Shown: positions 43,062 to 53,168 of the stretch, piece by piece
How the letters are laid out: each line of letters begins with the position of its first letter
Numbering within the stretch: the first letter of the stretch is position 1
Assembly (NCBI RefSeq): GCF_002741945.1
Contig: NZ_MDVN01000002.1
Coordinates: forward strand, 124,001-188,000
Direction: 5' to 3'
DNA: 64,000 nucleotides
From: Gaetbulibacter sp. 4G1
Lineage (GTDB): Bacteria; Bacteroidota; Bacteroidia; Flavobacteriales; Flavobacteriaceae
The notes under the pieces: model-generated
What the model was told of the DNA's origin: nothing
Database searches by the model: none
What the model saw: only the letters and a program-made list of their open reading frames with translations
Program-made: the position numbers and the translations under genes

Positions 43062-43757
43062 ATGATTAAACTAAATCAATTAACTAAAGTTTACAGAACA
43101 GACGAAATAGAATCTACAGCACTAAATGAAGTATCTTTTGAAATAGAAAAAGGAGAGTTCGTATCTATAATGGGGCCTTCAGGGTGTGGAAAATCAACAC
43201 TTTTAAACATCTTAGGGCTATTAGATAAACCTGAGAGCGGAAGTTATGAGTTTTTAGGCAACGAAGTTGCTCACTTAAATGAGAAAGGGCGTTCAGATAT
43301 TCGTAAAAAGAATATTGGTTTCATTTTTCAAAATTTTAATTTAATTGATGAGTTAACTGTCTTTGAAAATATCGAGCTTCCTCTACTCTATAACAAAGTG
43401 CCAGCTCCTGAGCGCAAACAAAGAGTAAATGAAATTATTGATAAGATTGGAATCTCACACAGATCATCACATTTCCCTCAACAACTGTCTGGTGGACAAC
43501 AACAACGTGTTGCTGTTGCAAGAGCATTAATTAATAGACCTCCATTAATTTTGGCTGATGAACCAACAGGAAATCTAGATAGCTCGCATGGTAACGAAGT
43601 TATGGAGCTATTATGCGAACTACACGAAGCTGGAACCACTATAATAATGGTAACACACTCTGCACATGATGCGAGTTATTCTGGAAGGATAATTAATTTA
43701 CTCGATGGTCAAGTTGTATCAGAAAGTAAAAATAAAATAGCTAAAGCTATTGTGTAA
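43062..43757 (+). CDS. MacB/LolD-type ABC transporter ATP-binding protein
   Basis: 231 residues, a full single-domain ATPase: Walker [11 protein letters not shown] loop [11 protein letters not shown], signature LSGGQQQR, Walker [14 protein letters not shown] loop VTHSAHDA. It belongs to the family that pairs with FtsX-type permeases to drive mechanotransmission or macrolide/lipoprotein export. It lies 12 bp after the fusion protein and 17 bp before the permease. Confidence 0.95.
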   Translation: MIKLNQLTKVYRTDEIESTALNEVSFEIEKGEFVSIMGPSGCGKSTLLNILGLLDKPESGSYEFLGNEVAHLNEKGRSDIRKKNIGFIFQNFNLIDELTVFENIELPLLYNKVPAPERKQRVNEIIDKIGISHRSSHFPQQLSGGQQQRVAVARALINRPPLILADEPTGNLDSSHGNEVMELLCELHEAGTTIIMVTHSAHDASYSGRIINLLDGQVVSESKNKIAKAIV

Positions 43758-43774
43758 TTTTAAATATAGAAATC

Positions 43775-46180
43775 ATGATTAAAAATTATATAAAAGTAGC
43801 TTTTAGAAGCTTAAATAAAAATAGAGTCTATGCTATTATAAACATTTTAGGATTGGCTTTAGGACTTACTGTTACCATTCTAGTTTTTCTTTTTATTAAT
43901 GATGAAACAAGCTACGAGAAGCATTGGGATGGATACGAGCGTATATATAGAACTGGAATTAAAGCAGACATGATGGGGCAAAAAATGAATGCGCCAGTTT
44001 CTTGTAGCCCTATGGCTAATGCGTTTAGAACCGAGTTTACTGATGTAGAAACAGCGACACGTATTCAAACTATTAATCAAGAAATTTTAATGCGTCATGA
44101 ACAAAACAAAGTTTATATACAAAAAGGAGTAAGAGCCGATAGTACTTTTTTTAAAGTATTTAATTATGAATTTGTTCACGGTGATGCCGAAACTGCATTA
44201 AAAGAAGACAATGCTCTTGTGTTAACTGAAGAATCTGCCCGAAAATTATTTGGCGATAAAAATGCCATAGGTGAAGTTGTAAATTATGACAATAGACAAG
44301 ATTATATTGTAAGAGGTATAGTTAAAGAACCTAAAGGGCATGCTCACTTTCAATTTGATATGTTTTTAGCAGATCCTCAAATTCGAAATGTATGGATGAA
44401 TAATGGTTGGTATACATACGTAAAATTAAAAGAAGGAGCCAATTTTAGTGCCTTTGAAGCAGAAATGAAGCGTAATTTTATGAAAAAAATTGCACCAGAT
44501 GTAGAACGCTATATGAAAATTACTGTTGAAGAATTTCTATCACAAGGGAATGCCTTCGAGTATCAATTACAGCCTCTAAAAGATATTCACCTTCATTCAC
44601 AAATGGATTTTGAAATAAAGCAAAACGGAAACATTATATACATTTATGTATTTATAGGCATCGCCTTATTGGTTATCTTAATTGCTGGAATAAATTTCAT
44701 GAATTTATCTACCGCTAGGTCTGGAAAAAGAGCAAAGGAAGTTGGAGTAAGAAAGGTTACTGGAGCTTCAAGAAAAATGCTAATCGCTCAGTTTTTAACA
44801 GAATCTGTTATCCAAAGTTTTATTGCATTATTTCTAGCCTTTATACTAGTAGAACTTTTCCTTCCTGGTTTTAATAATATTATGGAAACCAACCTTACAC
44901 TTTTTAATGATTATATTGGAAAAACTGTTTTATTCGCATTATTAGTAACCCTAATTTATGGGTTATTTGCAGGAAGTTATCCTGCATTTTTCTTATCAGC
45001 GTTTCAACCAATTGCAGTGCTTAAAGGAGACCTCACTAAAACTAAAGGCGGAGCATTATTAAGAAAAGTACTTGTAGTTATACAATTTACAGCATCAACA
45101 ATATTAATTATTGGTATGATAATTATTTTTAAACAGATTTCATTTTTACATAATAAAGATATTGGCTTTAACGGAGAGCAGGTAATAGTAGTTCCGCTTC
45201 AAACAGATGCTATGACACAGAACTTTAGAAATTACAAAGATATATTTCTAAAGAATAGTAATGTTTTAAGTGTTACAAGAGCATCTTACTATCCTGGAGA
45301 TAATCCAAACCAAAACATGTACGCCTTAGAAGGGAATGAAGAACAATTACCGTTATGGAATATGGAAGTTGATTATGATTTCATGAAAACTTTAGATATT
45401 GAGCTTCTCGAAGGACGTAAATTTGACAGGGAAAAGGAGTCAGATTCTGTTCCATACTATATATTAAATGAAACTGCTGTAAAAAACTTAAACATTGAAA
45501 ATGCAGTAGGAAGACGTTTAGGCAGGTACACAGGAAATGACGGAGGCTTAGAATATGGCAATATAATAGGAATTGTTAAAGATTTTCATATAGAAGGCTT
45601 TAATCAACCCATTCGCCCAATGATACTCACTATAGAAAATTTTGTTTGGTTTGCTTCTTTTAAAATTGCAAAGAATGACATGAATGCTACTATCGATTAT
45701 ATTGAAACTGAATGGAACAAATTAGAGCCATCACATCCTTTCAGGTATAAGTTTTTAGATCAAAAATTTGGAGCATTATTAAGACAACAAGAAAACTTTG
45801 GCACCATGTTTTTATTCCTAACTATACTTGCCATAATAATATCTGCAATGGGATTATACGGCTTAGCTTCATATACAGCTGAGCAACGTACAAAAGAAAT
45901 AGGTATAAGAAAGGTTTTAGGCTCTTCTGTGCCTCAAATTATGAATATGCTTACCAAAGACTTTATTAGATTAGTATTAATTGCAAATATCTTTGCATGG
46001 CCTATCACCTATTTACTTGCCAAAAATTGGTTAACAAATTTCTCATATCAAATAGATATGCCATTATTACCATATTTCTTTGCTACTTTTTTAGCTCTAA
46101 TAATAGCATTGATTACAGTAAGTTCTCAAGCATATTTAGCGGCAAATTCAGATCCTGTAGATGCCTTGAAGTATGAATAA
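43775..46180 (+). CDS. FtsX/MacB-type ABC transporter permease
   Basis: 801 residues, two FtsX-type halves. Each has an N-terminal membrane helix and a periplasmic MacB_PCD-like domain, followed by three helices (about 288-310, 340-365, 385-410 in the first half; about 680-795 in the second). The conserved ARSGKRAKEVGVRKVTGASRKMLIAQF and the later EQRTKEIGIRKVLGSSVPQIMNML are the FtsX signatures. This long form is common in Bacteroidota. It works with the ATPase and fusion protein before it; cargo unknown. A strong terminator follows. Confidence 0.9.
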   Translation: MIKNYIKVAFRSLNKNRVYAIINILGLALGLTVTILVFLFINDETSYEKHWDGYERIYRTGIKADMMGQKMNAPVSCSPMANAFRTEFTDVETATRIQTINQEILMRHEQNKVYIQKGVRADSTFFKVFNYEFVHGDAETALKEDNALVLTEESARKLFGDKNAIGEVVNYDNRQDYIVRGIVKEPKGHAHFQFDMFLADPQIRNVWMNNGWYTYVKLKEGANFSAFEAEMKRNFMKKIAPDVERYMKITVEEFLSQGNAFEYQLQPLKDIHLHSQMDFEIKQNGNIIYIYVFIGIALLVILIAGINFMNLSTARSGKRAKEVGVRKVTGASRKMLIAQFLTESVIQSFIALFLAFILVELFLPGFNNIMETNLTLFNDYIGKTVLFALLVTLIYGLFAGSYPAFFLSAFQPIAVLKGDLTKTKGGALLRKVLVVIQFTASTILIIGMIIIFKQISFLHNKDIGFNGEQVIVVPLQTDAMTQNFRNYKDIFLKNSNVLSVTRASYYPGDNPNQNMYALEGNEEQLPLWNMEVDYDFMKTLDIELLEGRKFDREKESDSVPYYILNETAVKNLNIENAVGRRLGRYTGNDGGLEYGNIIGIVKDFHIEGFNQPIRPMILTIENFVWFASFKIAKNDMNATIDYIETEWNKLEPSHPFRYKFLDQKFGALLRQQENFGTMFLFLTILAIIISAMGLYGLASYTAEQRTKEIGIRKVLGSSVPQIMNMLTKDFIRLVLIANIFAWPITYLLAKNWLTNFSYQIDMPLLPYFFATFLALIIALITVSSQAYLAANSDPVDALKYE

Positions 46181-46203
46181 TTATAAATTAATCAACCAAA
46201 ACC

Positions 46204-46235
46204 AAAAAGCCCTTGAAAACTTTCAAGGGCTTTTT
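46204..46235. terminator. Strong bidirectional terminator
   Basis: A perfect 15-bp stem AAAAAGCCCTTGAAA / TTTCAAGGGCTTTTT with a 2-nt centre. It is A-rich on one side and T-rich on the other, between the convergent permease and parC genes. Confidence 0.85.
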
Positions 46236-46254
46236 AATATATAAAAATCAAGTT

Positions 46255-48915
46255 TTAAAATAAAGTAGTCTGTCCTTCATCATCAGTTTCTAAATCATTT
46301 GATTTGCTTTCAGAATTATTTTCATCAGTATTTGTTTCAGTATCGTTAGCAGAAACTTCAGTTTCATCTACTACTTCCAATTCATCTGCATGAACTTCTT
46401 TTGGTGCTTCAAAAGGAATTGGATCTAATAAATTGATTTGATTTACTTTGTCTTTTGTAAGTTGGTTTCCTAAGGCACTTATTCCTTTAACGTTAATAAA
46501 TTCTTCAAGATTAACTTCTAAATTATCTTTTCTATCCTTACCACGCTCTTTAGCATAAACTATTTCTGCCATAGGTTTCCAATCGGTTGAAACAATTTCT
46601 AATTGTGAGTTTGAATGATCAGAAATAAAGGATTCTTCTCTTCCTTCATTCTCAATTAAAAAACGCTTAACGTAATACATCTCTTTTTCACCATTAAAAT
46701 AAATAGCCGAAATTGGCTTTTTTGGCACCCACTTTTCCATAACAATCATATCGTTATCAAAATGCATAGTTACTTCTGGCGTTACAGTTTTAACCATTCC
46801 AGATTGGGTTATTATCAAAAGTTTGTCTTCTCCTCTAAACTCGCCAACTAACTCTCCTCTACCATCAACATTTAAACGCTGAACTGCATCGTCAAACCAA
46901 ATTTTGCGAGGTTTTAGTGTAGAAACCCCTTTTTCTTTTAATTCAACACGTTTAATAGAGTATTTAGTAACCAAATTCCCTTTTGAAGTACGTCCTTTAA
47001 TTAATATATCAGCAAAATCAATATCCCATTTTAGTTTTTTAATACTGCCAGCTTGTCTCAAATTAACAGTTACAACTTCGGCCTCACCATTTGGATTTGC
47101 AGAGAAATAAAGAACAACGGAGCTTTTATTTCCATTAGTTAGGTCGTAATCCTTATCACGTGTAATACTGGTAACTGCAAATCGTTTTATATATGATGGT
47201 CCTCCCTTTCCGTCACGATAAATCATATTATAAATAGTACGCTTGTCTTTCTTTTTAAACACAGCAACGTGAATAATATCTTTACCAATAAAGGTTTTAG
47301 TACCAACTTTGGTAACCATCATTTTACCATCTTTAGTAAATACAATAATATCATCAATATCGCTACAATCGCAAACATATTCGTCACGTCGTAATGAAGT
47401 ACCTATAAAACCTTCTTCTCTATTTACGTAAAGTTTCGTGTTACGGATAACAACTTTAGTTGCATCAACATCATCAAAGATTCTAATCTCAGTTTTACGT
47501 TCACGTCCTTTCCCATAATCCTTTTTCAATCTTGTAAAATAAGCGATAGCATAATCTATAAGGTTTGCTAAATGGTGTTTTATTTCGGCTATTTGATCTT
47601 CTAAAGCATCAATTTTTTGCTGAGCTTTATCAATATCAAATTTTGATATACGCTTAATTCGGATTTCGGTTAATCGTACTATATCATCTTCTGTAACAGC
47701 GCGTTTTAAATGTTTTATATGCGGCTGAAGCCCCTTATCAATAGCATTAATAACTCCTTCCCAAGTTTCCTCTTCTTCTATATCACGATAAATTCTATTT
47801 TCAATAAAAATACGTTCTAATGATGCGAAATGCCATTGTTCTTCATGCTCATTTAGCTTAATTTCTAATTCTTGCTTTAAAAGTTGTACAGTATTATCTG
47901 TAGAGCGACGCAACATTTCTGTAACTCCTACAAATAATGGTTTATTATCTTCAATAACGCAGCCTAAAGGAGAAATAGACGACTCACAACTTGTAAAAGC
48001 ATACAATGCATCAATAGTTTTATCTGGTGATAAACCAGAAGGAAGGTGGATTAATATTTCAACCTCAGCGGCGGTATTATCTTCAATTTTTTTAACCTTG
48101 ATTTTACCTTTATCATTAGCTTTTAAAATAGAATCTATAAGTGATGATGTAGTGGTTGCGTAAGGAATTTCGGTAATTGCCAATGTGTTTTTATCAACTT
48201 GTGCTATTTTTGCGCGAACACGCACCTTACCTCCTCTTAAACCATCATTATAGTTTGAAAAATCGGCTATACCGGCAGTTGGAAAATCTGGCAAAATAGT
48301 AAATCGCTTACCCTGTAAATGCTTTATTGAAGCATCAATAAGTTCAATAAAATTATGAGGCAATATTTTAGTAGATAACCCAACAGCAATTCCTTCTCCT
48401 CCTTGCGCCAAAAGCAATGGAAACATAACTGGAAGGTTAACAGGTTCTTTACGCCTTCCATCGTATGAAGCTTGCCATTCGGTTATTTTTGGGTTGTAAA
48501 CAACATCTAAACCAAATTTTGAGATACGTGCTTCTATATAACGTGATGCTGCTGCTCTATCTCCTGTTAATATATTTCCCCAGTTTCCTTGTGTATCAAT
48601 TAATAAATCTTTCTGGCCAATCTGTACCATTGCATCTGCAATACTTGCATCTCCATGAGGGTGATATTGCATGGTATGGCCAACTATGTTAGCTACTTTG
48701 TTATAACGTCCATCATCTAAATCTTTCATAGAGTGCATAATACGACGCTGTACTGGTTTAAAACCATCTTCTATGGCAGGAACAGCACGTTCTAATATAA
48801 CATACGATGCATAGTCTAAAAACCAATCTTTATACATACCAGTAACTCTGGTTATGGTTTCTTGGGGTTGTTCGTCTTGTTCGTTGGTTAAATCGTCGTT
48901 CTCTTCTTCTATCAT
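46255..48915 (-). CDS. parC: DNA topoisomerase IV subunit A
   Basis: 886 residues. It has the DNA-cleavage Tyr126 in AAASRYIEAR, the QRDR-like HPHGDASIADAMVQ and the NWGNILTGDRAAA stretch of type IIA A subunits. The C-terminal half has ParC-type blades. It ends with a long acidic tail (..DELEVVDETEVSAND.., about 840-886). The position equal to E. coli GyrA Ser83 is Ala90. With ParE it decatenates daughter chromosomes. It begins 6 bp after parE, so the two are coupled. Confidence 0.9.
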   Translation of the reverse strand: MIEEENDDLTNEQDEQPQETITRVTGMYKDWFLDYASYVILERAVPAIEDGFKPVQRRIMHSMKDLDDGRYNKVANIVGHTMQYHPHGDASIADAMVQIGQKDLLIDTQGNWGNILTGDRAAASRYIEARISKFGLDVVYNPKITEWQASYDGRRKEPVNLPVMFPLLLAQGGEGIAVGLSTKILPHNFIELIDASIKHLQGKRFTILPDFPTAGIADFSNYNDGLRGGKVRVRAKIAQVDKNTLAITEIPYATTTSSLIDSILKANDKGKIKVKKIEDNTAAEVEILIHLPSGLSPDKTIDALYAFTSCESSISPLGCVIEDNKPLFVGVTEMLRRSTDNTVQLLKQELEIKLNEHEEQWHFASLERIFIENRIYRDIEEEETWEGVINAIDKGLQPHIKHLKRAVTEDDIVRLTEIRIKRISKFDIDKAQQKIDALEDQIAEIKHHLANLIDYAIAYFTRLKKDYGKGRERKTEIRIFDDVDATKVVIRNTKLYVNREEGFIGTSLRRDEYVCDCSDIDDIIVFTKDGKMMVTKVGTKTFIGKDIIHVAVFKKKDKRTIYNMIYRDGKGGPSYIKRFAVTSITRDKDYDLTNGNKSSVVLYFSANPNGEAEVVTVNLRQAGSIKKLKWDIDFADILIKGRTSKGNLVTKYSIKRVELKEKGVSTLKPRKIWFDDAVQRLNVDGRGELVGEFRGEDKLLIITQSGMVKTVTPEVTMHFDNDMIVMEKWVPKKPISAIYFNGEKEMYYVKRFLIENEGREESFISDHSNSQLEIVSTDWKPMAEIVYAKERGKDRKDNLEVNLEEFINVKGISALGNQLTKDKVNQINLLDPIPFEAPKEVHADELEVVDETEVSANDTETNTDENNSESKSNDLETDDEGQTTLF

Positions 48916-48921
48916 GCTGTA

Positions 48922-50784
48922 TTAGGCTTTCTCTGCTTCAATTAAATCTAATTCTACTTTTAGATTTTCAATAATAAATTCTTGTCGTGTTGGTGTGTTT
49001 TTTCCCATATAAAAAGATAATAACTCTTCAATAGACATATTATCATCTAGCATTATGGGGTCTAAACGAATATCTTCGCCAATAAAATGTTTAAATTCAT
49101 CTGGTGATATTTCACCTAGTCCTTTAAATCGTGTAATCTCTGGCTTAGGTTTTAATTTTTCAATAGCATTAACGCGCTCTTCTTCAGAATAGCAATAAAT
49201 AGTTTCCTTTTTATTTCTTACTCTAAACAGAGGGGTTTGCAAAATATACAAATGACCTTCTTTAATCACTTCTGGAAAAAATTGAAGAAAAAATGTAATT
49301 AACAACAAGCGAATGTGCATACCATCTACATCGGCATCGGTTGCTATTACAACATTATTATAGCGTAAGTCTTCTAAAGATTCTTCAATGTTTAAAGCCG
49401 CTTGTAATAAATTAAATTCTTCGTTTTCGTAAACAATTTTTTTTGTTAAACCGTAACAATTCAAAGGCTTTCCTTTTAAGCTAAATACAGCTTGTGTATT
49501 TACATCACGTGATTTAGTTATACTTCCCGATGCAGAATCTCCCTCGGTAATAAATAAAGTAGTTTCTAAATTACGTTCGTTTTTAGTATCTCCAAAATGC
49601 ACACGACAATCACGTAACTTTTTATTGTGTAGACTTGCTTTTTTTGCTCTATCTTTAGCCAGTTTACGAATGCCCGATAACTCTTTACGTTCTCGCTCAG
49701 CTTGAAGTATCTTTCGTTGAATTTTTTCGGCAGTATCAGCGTTTTTATGTAAATAATTATCTAAATATGTTTTTACAAAATCGTTAATATAAGTTCTTAC
49801 TGTTGGCAAATCGCCTCCCATATCGGTTGAACCTAATTTGGTTTTGGTTTGACTCTCAAAAACTGGTTCCATTACTTTTATGGCAATGGCGCTTACTACT
49901 GATTTTCGAATATCTGAAGCGTCATAGTTTTTACCAAAATATTCTCTAATCGTTTTAACCAAAGATTCTCGAAATGCATTTAAATGCGTTCCCCCTTGCG
50001 TTGTATTCTGTCCATTAACAAACGAATGGTATTCTTCACTATACTGTGTTTTACTGTGAGTTAGAGCTATTTCGATATCATCGCCTCGTAAATGTATAAT
50101 GGGATATAACCTATCTGATTCATTAATATTTTCACTTAATAAATCTTTTAATCCATTTTCGCTAAAATATTTTTCGCCATTAAAAACTATAGTTAAACCT
50201 GGGTTCAAATACACATAGTTTTTAAGCATTTTAACGATATATTCGTTTCTGTACTTATAATTTTTAAAGATAATATCATCTGGAATGAACGATACTTTGG
50301 TCCCTTTTCTACGAGATGTATCATCCAGTAAATCTTGATTCATCAAATTACCTTGCTCAAATTCTGCAGAAGCGCTTTTACTATCTCGCGTAGATTCTAC
50401 ACGGAAATAAGATGACAATGCATTAACCGCTTTGGTACCAACTCCGTTTAATCCCACCGATTTTTTAAAAGCTTTAGAATCGTACTTCCCACCAGTATTC
50501 ATTTTAGAAACCACATCTACCACTTTCCCTAGAGGAATGCCACGTCCATAATCGCGAACTGTAACTTTAGTACCTTGAATAGAAATTTCGATAGTTTTTC
50601 CAGCTCCCATAACATACTCATCAATAGAATTATCGAGTACTTCTTTTAAAAGGATATAAATACCATCGTCTGGAGACGACCCATCTCCCAATTTACCAAT
50701 ATACATTCCTGGACGCATACGAATATGTTCTTTCCAGTCTAAAGAGCGTATGTTATCTTCGGTATAATTGGATTGTAGAGCCAT
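48922..50784 (-). CDS. parE: DNA topoisomerase IV subunit B
   Basis: 620 residues, the usual ParE length, shorter than GyrB. The GHKL ATPase has [32 protein letters not shown] and the [13 protein letters not shown] loop. The TOPRIM domain has EGDSASGS and [10 protein letters not shown] metal-binding residues. It supplies the ATPase and part of the cleavage site of topoisomerase IV. Its adjacency to parC and the length favour ParE over GyrB. It is first in the parE-parC operon. Confidence 0.9.
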   Translation of the reverse strand: MALQSNYTEDNIRSLDWKEHIRMRPGMYIGKLGDGSSPDDGIYILLKEVLDNSIDEYVMGAGKTIEISIQGTKVTVRDYGRGIPLGKVVDVVSKMNTGGKYDSKAFKKSVGLNGVGTKAVNALSSYFRVESTRDSKSASAEFEQGNLMNQDLLDDTSRRKGTKVSFIPDDIIFKNYKYRNEYIVKMLKNYVYLNPGLTIVFNGEKYFSENGLKDLLSENINESDRLYPIIHLRGDDIEIALTHSKTQYSEEYHSFVNGQNTTQGGTHLNAFRESLVKTIREYFGKNYDASDIRKSVVSAIAIKVMEPVFESQTKTKLGSTDMGGDLPTVRTYINDFVKTYLDNYLHKNADTAEKIQRKILQAERERKELSGIRKLAKDRAKKASLHNKKLRDCRVHFGDTKNERNLETTLFITEGDSASGSITKSRDVNTQAVFSLKGKPLNCYGLTKKIVYENEEFNLLQAALNIEESLEDLRYNNVVIATDADVDGMHIRLLLITFFLQFFPEVIKEGHLYILQTPLFRVRNKKETIYCYSEEERVNAIEKLKPKPEITRFKGLGEISPDEFKHFIGEDIRLDPIMLDDNMSIEELLSFYMGKNTPTRQEFIIENLKVELDLIEAEKA

Positions 50785-50903
50785 AGAATAGAGCTAAATT
50801 TAATGATAGGATGCTAATATAACACAACGCTATAAAAAATAAAATAGCCTTTACACAAAGTAATTAACAATATAGAATTGTTTTTGTTGAGAACATTAAA
50901 TCA

Positions 50904-51806
50904 TCAACTATTCTCTTTTTTTAAAGACACTAATAATATGCCAATAATTACTACAAAAGCCCCAATTAATTGCAATGTTGTTAAATATTCATCTAAGAAA
51001 ATTGTAGCTAAAATGATTGTTGATATGGGACCAACACCAGCTACAATTGCAAAATTTGACGAATTAATCATTTTAATAGACATAGATACTAGATAAGATG
51101 GAATTACAGTAGCAAAAACAGCTATTAAAAACCCTAATATATAAACCTCTATAGCATGACCAAAAATACTAGATTCAACAGAAAAATTAAAATGAACAAA
51201 CACACAAAAACAAGAAACTAACATTGCATAAGATGTAAATTTAATTACTCCAAATTTCGGAATTAACCAACCGCTACCAACTAAATAAGAAGCGTAAGTA
51301 ATTGCGCTTAATAATATAAAGAATCCGCCTAAATAAGTGTTAGTGCCGGATATAGCAACCTCATCCCAAAATGCAATAATAATGCCTAAGTAAGTTAATA
51401 TAATCGCTCCTATTTGCAATTTATTGATTTTCTTCTTTAAAAATATTTTATTAAAAATGAGCACGATAGTTGGGTATAAGAAGAGAATAATTCGCTCTAA
51501 ACTTGCCTTTATATAAGTAAGCCCAACAAAATCAAAATAACTTGCCAAATAGTATCCCACAAAGCCAAAAAACAAAACCCATAAAAAATCATTTTTAGTT
51601 GTTTTTACTGAGGAGTTTTTTTTTCTGGATGACAGTGCTATTATTAAATAAAAAGGAAATGAAAATAACATTCGTAACAGTAGTATACTAATGGCATCTA
51701 CATTGTAGTTATAGGCCAGCTTTACCATAACCGCTTTTGAAGAAAATAAAACTATTCCTAAAACACCTATTAATACCCCGTAAATAAAAGATTTAGTCAC
51801 ATTCAT
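50904..51806 (-). CDS. EamA-family (DMT) transporter
   Basis: 300 residues with ten membrane helices and the internal two-fold repeat of EamA/DMT proteins. Typical features are an N-terminal first helix GVLIGVLGIVLFSSKAVMVKLAY, R-rich loop LLLRMLFSFPFYL and the C-terminal block GVGPISTIILATIFLDEYLTTLQLIGAFVVIIGILLV. It sits in the inner membrane and moves an unknown metabolite, perhaps an amino acid or nucleotide sugar. It is a single gene. Confidence 0.9.
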   Translation of the reverse strand: MNVTKSFIYGVLIGVLGIVLFSSKAVMVKLAYNYNVDAISILLLRMLFSFPFYLIIALSSRKKNSSVKTTKNDFLWVLFFGFVGYYLASYFDFVGLTYIKASLERIILFLYPTIVLIFNKIFLKKKINKLQIGAIILTYLGIIIAFWDEVAISGTNTYLGGFFILLSAITYASYLVGSGWLIPKFGVIKFTSYAMLVSCFCVFVHFNFSVESSIFGHAIEVYILGFLIAVFATVIPSYLVSMSIKMINSSNFAIVAGVGPISTIILATIFLDEYLTTLQLIGAFVVIIGILLVSLKKENS

Positions 51807-51883
51807 GAAACGAATATAAACTAGTAAGTTTTAGCTATTACTCGAAACAATATATAATTACGATGTTCAAGTAAAAAAGAAGA

Positions 51884-52336
51884 TTAAATAGACTCTGCCT
51901 TTTCTTTTAGGAATTGGCTTCTTGTTTTTAAAAGTTTACTCATATACCTTTTTAAAAACAACCAATTTGCTAATTTACCAAAAATACCATAGGGCGATTC
52001 AAAATTAAATTTATCAATCATTATGGTTTCATTTTCGCTTTCGCGGAAGATATGTTCGTGACGAAACGATTTAAAAGCACCAAAAACCATTTCATCTACA
52101 AAATAATTAGGTGAATCAAATTCTGTAATTTTTGAGGTTAAATGCTGTACAAAACCTAGATGTTTAGCTTCCCAGCTTACCCATTCTCCTAATTCTATTA
52201 AACCAGATATTTTTCCTGCAATAGCTTTTTCATTAGAATGCTTTAAAGATTCTTGATGAGAATCAATATTACGAGCTAAATCGAAGCAAGTTTTAATGTC
52301 TGCTTTAATTTCAGTTTCAATCTCTATTAATGGCAT
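51884..52336 (-). CDS. SRPBCC-superfamily protein
   Basis: 150 residues, a START-like alpha/beta fold. The pattern is IEIETEIKADIKTCFDLARNIDSH at the start, a central FVDEMVFGAFKSFRHEHIFRESENETIMIDKFNFESPYG, and a final long helix (LANWLFLKRYMSKLLKTRSQFLKEKAE). It resembles the cell-division inhibitor-like/ligand-binding branch of SRPBCC proteins. No ligand is known. It follows the ychF tail remnant in the same direction. Confidence 0.8.
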   Translation of the reverse strand: MPLIEIETEIKADIKTCFDLARNIDSHQESLKHSNEKAIAGKISGLIELGEWVSWEAKHLGFVQHLTSKITEFDSPNYFVDEMVFGAFKSFRHEHIFRESENETIMIDKFNFESPYGIFGKLANWLFLKRYMSKLLKTRSQFLKEKAESI

Positions 52337-52408
52337 TCTAGTTGAATTTAAGAGAACGAAAATATTAAAATTCTTACGATTAAAAAATAGTTAAGAAATT
52401 ATTAAGTT

Positions 52409-52540
52409 TTAAACATTAAAAAGAAAGTGCATTACATCACCATCTTTAACAATGTAGTTTTTCCCTTCAACACGCATTTTATCTGCTTCTTTTACTTTGG
52501 CTTCGCCACCTAACTCAACATAATCAACATAAGAAATAAC
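52409..52540 (-). pseudogene. Diverged copy of the last 44 codons of ychF (incl. stop)
   Basis: The minus strand encodes [18 protein letters not shown].. to ..[11 protein letters not shown] and a stop. It aligns in frame with the ychF end at 53169-53300. By hand count there are 19 differences in 132 bp; 14 of 18 changed codons are synonymous. Only V/I, G/D, S/G and A/V change the protein. The rest of ychF is absent and the block has no start codon. It abuts the 3' end of the DUF805 gene. The mostly silent differences suggest origin from another working ychF. Confidence 0.85.
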
Positions 52541-52547
52541 CTTGGTA

Positions 52548-53147
52548 CTATTTGCTCCCAATAATATCTATTTCTTTTGAATACACATTTTTCTTAGGGT
52601 TCTCTCCCCATTTATTAGATCCTTTTTCACTGTCGGAGAAAAGAAAAACAATACCAGTTAAAATACTTAAAAACAAAAAAATTGCAATGAAGTACGAAAG
52701 AATTTCAGCCAAACTATGGATTATATCAGAATCAAATGGAGGGTTTCCATTATAAAATAATAAGACAATCAAACCGTAAATAAAAATTATCAGAATTATG
52801 ATAATACCTAAAATTATGTTGAAGATAAAACTAATTCCCGCAGGATGCCACCAACCTGTTTTACCAACATCATGCAATCTTCGTACGTGTACTGTTACTG
52901 TTGGAACTAATGTTATTAAAGTATATACAAAAACCAATACATAAAAAGGAAATTTAATGTAAAAGTCTTTTTCTAAATTAAAGTAAAAATAATGTAGTGC
53001 AGTAAAAATACTTCCAATAAGAATTTGAAGCAGAATTACACTCCAAAACTCCTTTCTTCTTGATCTGCCGTTGAAATTCCAATAATCAACATAAAATGCC
53101 TTGTGCAACCAATAACCGATGTTATTATCTTCACCAGACATATTCAT
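52548..53147 (-). CDS. DUF805-family membrane protein, inserted between two ychF tails
   Basis: 199 residues. DUF805 hallmarks are present: [18 protein letters not shown] and [19 protein letters not shown], with four membrane segments. Family members are small inner-membrane proteins of unknown role, often in phage or stress contexts. It starts 21 bp after the ychF stop, and its own stop codon (52548-52550) abuts the remnant of a second ychF tail. It is thus flanked on both sides by ychF 3' sequence, the signature of an inserted cassette. The C-terminus may have been fixed by the junction. Confidence 0.85.
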   Translation of the reverse strand: MNMSGEDNNIGYWLHKAFYVDYWNFNGRSRRKEFWSVILLQILIGSIFTALHYFYFNLEKDFYIKFPFYVLVFVYTLITLVPTVTVHVRRLHDVGKTGWWHPAGISFIFNIILGIIIILIIFIYGLIVLLFYNGNPPFDSDIIHSLAEILSYFIAIFLFLSILTGIVFLFSDSEKGSNKWGENPKKNVYSKEIDIIGSK

Positions 53148-53168
53148 AAGTTGTTATTTAATCAATAT

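Noticed and set aside
46255-50784. Gyrase (gyrA/gyrB) rather than topoisomerase IV
   Set aside because: B subunit length of 620, and its tight pairing with the A subunit gene, favour ParE/ParC.
50878-51096. 72-codon plus-strand ORF
   Set aside because: Opposite the EamA transporter 3' end; no features.
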